Shown here: in pieces, positions 41,344 to 44,941 of the stretch
How the letters are laid out: each line of letters starts with the position of its first letter
How positions within the stretch are numbered: the stretch's first letter is position 1
Notes under the pieces: model-generated
Told to the model about the DNA's origin: nothing
Database searches by the model: none
What the model saw: only the letters and a program-made list of their open reading frames with translations
Source of the DNA: Candidatus Competibacter phosphatis
GTDB lineage: Bacteria; Pseudomonadota; Gammaproteobacteria; Competibacterales; Competibacteraceae
DNA length: 44,941 nucleotides
Assembly (NCBI RefSeq): GCF_012939995.1
Contig: NZ_SPMZ01000076.1
Span: forward strand, 286 to 45,226
Direction: 5' to 3'
Translations under genes and position numbers: made by a program

Positions 41344-42211
41344 ATGCTTCCCGCAACGTTGTTATTCGGTGGCGGACTCTTGTTTTGGTTAGGATTGTTG
41401 TCCGGCCGACGTGCCTTGCTGTACGGCGGTGGGATTCTGCTCGGGACGCTGTTTGCGTGGATGGTGGAACTGGGGAACGTCCAGCCCACGATCCTACCGG
41501 TGCTGGCCGGGATCGTCGTTTTGGCGCGGGCGCTCGCAACGAATCACCTCCCGACCGTCGTCGGCCGAACGATGGGTTGGCTGACCTACGTGTCGAGCGT
41601 CTTGCTCTTGGGGTTTCACCGACTTCCGGGGTTCACGCCCGTTTCGCTTCTGGAAACCGATAGCCTCGTTGCTGGGTTCCCGCCCGAAAAAATGATTTTG
41701 CTCGGGATCGTGCCACCGCTGGTACTGGCTCGCATCGAACCGGATCGTTGGCGTTGGGGAATCGAGCGACCTCGAAAAACGTTTGCGTTGCTGCTATCGG
41801 CCACGCTGCTGGCGCTCATCCCGCTCACGCTGTTGCTGGGCCACGCGCGGCCGGGCTGGACGACGGCGCCGATCCCGGCTCTGGCTTACGGGCTTGCCTA
41901 CAACCTTGTGTTTGTTTGCGTCCTGGAGGAGAGTTTTTTTTCGAGGGATCGTGCAAACCGCGCTCATGCGTTGGGCGCATCACCGCCGCTGGCCCCGTGC
42001 CGATACCCTGGGCCTGATCGGTACGAGCGCGTTTTTCGGAGCGGTTCATCTGGGCGGCGGATTTTCGTTCGCGCTTCTGGCGAGCTTGGCTGGGCTCGGT
42101 TACGGCGCGGTGTATTATTGGACTGGGCGCATTCATTACGCCGTGATGCTCCACTTCACGGTCAACGCTGTGCACCAACTCGCTTTCGCGGCACCTCCAA
42201 CCACATCCTAA
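41344..42211 (+). CDS. CPBP intramembrane metalloprotease, one-base frameshift
   Basis: About 288 residues when repaired. It has six or more hydrophobic segments. The three active-site motifs of CPBP/Rce1 proteases are present: EESFFRGIVQ (EExxxR), SAFFGAVHLG (FxxxH) and HFTVNAVH (HxxxN/H). The first is split by an extra T in the eight-T run 41,934-41,941; with seven it reads straight through. CPBP proteases cut within membranes and serve in bacteriocin immunity, processing or signal release. It is divergent from the HPt gene. A link to the sensory cluster is possible but unproven. Confidence 0.85.
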
Positions 42212-42243
42212 AGTCCCGATCATTCAAAACCTCATCCATCCGC

Positions 42244-42840
42244 ATGTCCACCGCCCGCAAACAAGCCACTACCCTCCACCGCCACCTGATGGCACGCTTC
42301 CCCAAGGCCTTTCCCCAGGACTACGACGCGATCCTTCCCCTCAAGCTCGACATCGATGTGGACATCCGCGAACGGTTGATCCACCAGGGCGAGCCAGTCG
42401 ATCCCGACCTGCTGCGGCGGGTGTTGGCCAACCATACCGGGCGAGCCGGCTATCTCTTGGCGGTGTTGCACCGACCGGGTGGACTACGCTACGACCTGGA
42501 CGGGCAGCCGGCTGGCGAGGTGGACGCCCTGGCTCGTAGCGAGGCGGTGCGCCTGCTGGGCGAGCACCAGCGGCGGCAGAAAGAAACCGCCACCCGCCAC
42601 CGCCAGCACCGTGCCCTGGAGAAACAACAGCAGGCGGCCAAGGCCGCGCGGATCGCCGAGCGGGAGCGACGAGCCGCCGAAAAGCAGCGCCGGCGCGAGG
42701 AAAACGAGCGCAACCGCTTGCGAAACCTGGAACGGAAAGCCGCCGAGGACCGTGCCCGAGAAGCCGCGAAACGAGGCGAACAGCCACCGCTGCCGACGGT
42801 GACCTATCGGAAGCGGCGTCGGCCCGCGCCGAAAAGCTAA
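42244..42840 (+). CDS. ProQ/FinO-domain RNA chaperone
   Basis: 198 residues from ATG 42,244. The FinO/ProQ core is residues 1-105: LHRHLMARFPKAFPQDYDAI, LPLKLDIDVDIRERL, PDLLRRVLANHTGRAGYLLA and GGLRYDLDGQPAGEV. A long basic coiled-coil-like tail (Q/K/R/E-rich, 115-198) follows, typical of RNA-binding extensions. Family members pair small RNAs with target mRNAs. Plasmid FinO controls transfer through FinP antisense RNA, so on this element it may regulate conjugation or the candidate antisense RNA at 32,986. A strong terminator follows directly. Confidence 0.87.
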   Translation: MSTARKQATTLHRHLMARFPKAFPQDYDAILPLKLDIDVDIRERLIHQGEPVDPDLLRRVLANHTGRAGYLLAVLHRPGGLRYDLDGQPAGEVDALARSEAVRLLGEHQRRQKETATRHRQHRALEKQQQAAKAARIAERERRAAEKQRRREENERNRLRNLERKAAEDRAREAAKRGEQPPLPTVTYRKRRRPAPKS

Positions 42841-43953
42841 CCCCGGCGTTTGCCGGGTTTTTTTCCCGGCGCGCGCTGGGGCTTTACGTCTGGGGGGTTG
42901 GCGTCATCGGCGGCATCCGGTGTTGGGGCCGGGGTTTGGGTCCGAAAAGGCCGGCCGCGAGGCGTTCGGGCCGACGTCGTGCCCGATGCGTCGGCGCTCA
43001 GCTGAGCACCGGTTGACCAAGAGTGGGTGCGCTGGAGATCCACACCTTCCAGGGATGCCTGCCGATCGAGCAGGCGTTGATACTGCTCCCAATCCTGCCG
43101 GGACTTATTGAGGACCAGATACAGCAAGGACGCGGTCAAGGCCTGCACGGGCTCGCTGGCCGCATAGCCCCGCGACCACCCATACCCCGCCGCGCCGCTC
43201 CACGCCCAACAGCAGCGCCAATTCCGTAAACGTCAAATCGACCCCACGCTGGGTACGCAGGGCCTCCTGCAAATCCAAGGGTTGCGCGCCCAATCGAGCC
43301 AGTTCGGGGAACACATCCAGTAACCGCATATGCAGCGCGATCGTGCGGCTGGGCAGGGGAGCGTCCAAATGCCGCCGCCAGGCATACCAGGTCACGGGCG
43401 TCATCCCTAACAACTCGCAGAATCGGCTCACGCCCAGACCCAGTTTCTGGCGTAAGGGGTCCAGATCGTGCGCCTGGACGGGCCGGTCGCCCGGGATGAG
43501 GGTATCGACCGGTGGCTCGTCATCCACGCGTTGCGTCGGGTCCGCCGGTCCGGGCGTGGGTTCGGCCCAGACGATGAGTCGAGGGCGTTCGCTGGCCAGC
43601 GAGCGCGGGATCGCAAAGCCGGTGAGCTGACAGGGGATCATCTGTTGTTCACACCGCCAGGCGTCGGACCAAGACTGCGCCTGTGGGTGTTGGCTCAGCG
43701 CTTCCAACCGCCGCTGGGTCATCAATCCATCATTGACATACGTGACCAAGCGGGTGCCCACCGCCAGTTGGGGGTCCAGCCCAATGGCCACGCACGCCGC
43801 GCGATTCAGGTACCAGATTACCCCATCGGGCGACAGCTCGAACGCGGGATGATCACTTTGTTGCATCGCCGTATCCACTATGGCGGCAAGACGCGTGACA
43901 TCGTCGAGGGTGGCCAGCAGCAATCGAGTGAGGTGTTCCAGGGACAGGGCCAT
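42837..43953 (-). CDS. PAS-like/HTH regulator, one-base frameshift
   Basis: About 371 residues when repaired, from ATG 43,953. The N-terminal part (HLTRLLLATLDDVTRLAAIV, then HPAFELSPDGVIWYLNRAAC and GTRLVTYVNDGLM) resembles a PAS fold. An HTH region follows (LGLGVSRFCELLGMTPVTWY, AWRRHLDAPLPSRTIALHMR), and then a helical domain. Near 43,185-43,188 the C4 run (plus strand) needs one base fewer; the frame then continues ERRGGYGWSRGYAASEPVQA and LTASLLYLVLNKSRQD to a stop at 42,837. It is divergent from the PilL gene and could control transfer. The family is not named with certainty. Confidence 0.6.
42842..42863 (+). terminator. Intrinsic terminator after the ProQ/FinO gene
   Basis: CCCGGC-GTTT-GCCGGG followed by TTTTTTT starts just after the stop codon. 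It overlaps the last codons of the converging PAS/HTH gene, which is unusual but common in compact elements. Confidence 0.88.
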
Positions 43954-44175
43954 ACGGTGTGTGGTGCGTTGGGAAAGTCATGATGGATATCACCCTATTA
44001 TCACAGACCACGCTCGCCTTACCTAGAACGTGTGGTTGATCCTATTTTTCGTGCGCCGAATTTTTTATCGTTTGTTGAACATTGCATCCGATTTCCTGAG
44101 TGACAACCCATTCCATGCGTTTGTAGGCCATTAATTTATTTATACTTTAAATTACTTTATAAAATAAAGCCCAAA

Positions 44176-44220
44176 CAACAATAAATATTGTTGACTTATG
44201 AGTGTTCATGAGGCTAAATA
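44176..44220 (+). promoter_or_regulatory. Operator palindrome and promoter upstream of pilL
   Basis: CAACAATA (44,176-44,183) and TATTGTTG (44,186-44,193) form a perfect inverted repeat. It overlaps a likely -35 box TTGACT (44,191-44,196), followed 18 bases later by TAAATA (44,215-44,220). A repressor bound here would block the promoter. The surrounding 43,990-44,220 is AT-rich compared with the rest of the region. Confidence 0.5.
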
Positions 44221-44246
44221 AAGTACGATTTCTTGTCATCAACGAG

Positions 44247-44744
44247 GCCATGACCATGGCATCGAAAGCACGCCCTTTGAGCTTGGGCTTTGCCACCGCG
44301 CTGATTCTTTCGGTCAGCCATGCCGCCGACACCCCCACTCCGGCGCTGTACCGGGGTTACACGATCATCACGGAACCGGTCATCGACCCGGACCTCCGGC
44401 AGATCGTCTACCGGCCGGTGCAAGGACGCACCGTGTTGGAGGGTCTACTGCAAATCCTGGAGGGGACGGGGTACCGCTTGGCCAGCGAGGACGCCGCCGA
44501 TCCCGATATCGGGCGGCTGTACCAGCAGCCCTATCCCGAAAATCAACGAAATCTCGGTCCACGCGACTTGGGCACGATTCTGGAACGCCTGGCGGGACCG
44601 GCGTGGCAACTGATCGAAGACCCGGTTAACCGCCTGGTCAGCTTCGAGGTGCGGCCGGCCTATCGGGTCGGCGCGGTCTCTCGGGTCCCGACCGGGTTTG
44701 AGTCGCCCGCAGAGGCGTGGGATCGGCGGGGAGGTCAGCGATGA
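44247..44744 (+). CDS. PilL-N family conjugative element protein
   Basis: About 165 residues from ATG 44,247 or 44,253. A Sec signal is clear (PLSLGFATALILSVSHA, cleavage after SHA). The mature part has YRGYTIITEPVIDPDLRQIV, TVLEGLLQILEGTGYRLAS and RNLGPRDLGTILERLAGPAW, which fits the N-terminal PilL domain found at the start of the type IV pilus/transfer gene blocks of integrative conjugative elements (a secretin-like N-domain). It is the first gene of a probable transfer operon, overlapping a lipoprotein gene by four bases (ATGA). Confidence 0.75.
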   Translation, partial: AMTMASKARPLSLGFATALILSVSHAADTPTPALYRGYTIITEPVIDPDLRQIVYRPVQGRTVLEGLLQILEGTGYRLASEDAADPDIGRLYQQPYPENQRNLGPRDLGTILERLAGPAWQLIEDPVNRLVSFEVRPAYRVGAVSRVPTGFESPAEAWDRRGGQR

Positions 44745-44827
44745 AACGCCACCGGATCGTCCTGCCGTGCGTACTGGGGGTGGGTTTGCTCGGCTGCCAG
44801 ACCGTACCCCCGACGTCGCTCCCTTAG
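44741..44827 (+). CDS. Lipoprotein, truncated after 28 residues
   Basis: The sequence is MKRHRIVLPCVLGVGLLGC, with a lipobox LLGC at positions 16-19, then QTVPPTSLP and stop. This is a standard lipoprotein signal without a mature domain. The stop falls in foreign-looking AT-rich sequence, so the gene was probably cut by an insertion at about 44,828. In related elements an outer-membrane lipoprotein of the pilus/transfer system is expected here. Confidence 0.6.
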   Translation: MKRHRIVLPCVLGVGLLGCQTVPPTSLP

Positions 44828-44941
44828 AAGCTGTGAAAAAACTCAATTACCTAAGCTACCTCTAAAGCAGTCCCTTGTAATAATACTCGTTCTTTACAAA
44901 TTCTTCGCAGCATGAGTCGAATTGAGGCCATATAAACATGG
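44828..44941. other. Probable end of another insertion sequence
   Basis: Composition drops suddenly to about 36% GC at GAAGCTGTGAAAAAACTC. It continues AT-rich to the window edge without a gene. The abrupt change inside the lipoprotein gene and the IS-end-like start suggest an IS whose body lies beyond the window. The family cannot be named. Confidence 0.45.

Overview
The window looks like part of a large mobile or conjugative element (integrative conjugative element or plasmid) in a high-GC proteobacterium, probably a gammaproteobacterium. The evidence is IncI/Dot-type transfer genes (TraY/DotA, TraX-like, TraW-like), a PilL N-terminal protein, a primase-ArdC fusion, ParA/ParB partition genes, two separate replication modules, a ProQ/FinO-like protein, a toxin-antitoxin pair and many insertion sequences. 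No rRNA, tRNA or CRISPR array was seen. The genus cannot be fixed from the sequence alone.

Layout. 1-2.2 kb: IS graveyard (partial DDE transposase, IS6 remnant, an IS630 element nested in an ISAs1 remnant). 2.9-5.9 kb: hairpin leader, two small genes, then a phage O-like replication protein carrying nine 11-bp iterons inside its own coding region, then a DnaC-type helicase loader (a lambda O/P-like arrangement). 5.9-7.4 kb: RHH/PIN toxin-antitoxin and small genes. 7.4-12.7 kb: TraY, TraX-like and TraW-like transfer genes around a divergent promoter. 12.7-16 kb: small gene, primase-ArdC fusion, periplasmic M15/DUF882 peptidase. 16-22.3 kb: metabolic cargo (LysR regulator, tartrate dehydrogenase, SLC13 carrier, glycerate 2-kinase, truncated galactarate/altronate dehydratase) lying between two 261-bp direct repeats of the peptidase gene end. 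22.7-23.9 kb: complete IS1-like element with an 8-bp target duplication. 24-26.1 kb: partition locus (RHH protein, ParA, ParB) with two copies of a 16-bp palindrome, probably parS. 26,655-31,230: a fully delimited Tn7-like transposon (26-bp terminal inverted repeats starting TGT, 5-bp target duplication TCTCG, four TnsB-type sites at each end) encoding TnsA, TnsB, TnsC and, where a TniQ target selector normally sits, a ParB-family protein. 31.5-33.1 kb: second replication module (Rep-like protein, candidate iterons, candidate counter-transcribed RNA). 33.1-34 kb: second, inverted copy of the hairpin leader with two small genes. 34.4-42.2 kb: sensory cluster (HPt, TonB-dependent receptor, substrate-binding protein, hybrid histidine kinase, ANTAR response regulator) and a CPBP protease. 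42.2-44.9 kb: ProQ/FinO protein, PAS/HTH regulator, PilL, and a lipoprotein cut short by what looks like another IS.

The most interesting system is the Tn7-like transposon with a ParB homologue in place of TniQ, inserted beside a ParABS locus and 19 bp from a 34-bp palindrome. An important caution is that at least ten genes here are broken or fused by exactly one extra base in a short homopolymer (vapC, parA, the tnsB/tnsC junction, the ANTAR regulator twice, the TonB receptor, the CPBP protease, the PAS/HTH gene, the IS1 transposase, the gene at 11.6 kb). The uniform direction suggests homopolymer over-calling in the sequence rather than real decay, and I annotate those genes as their repaired versions.
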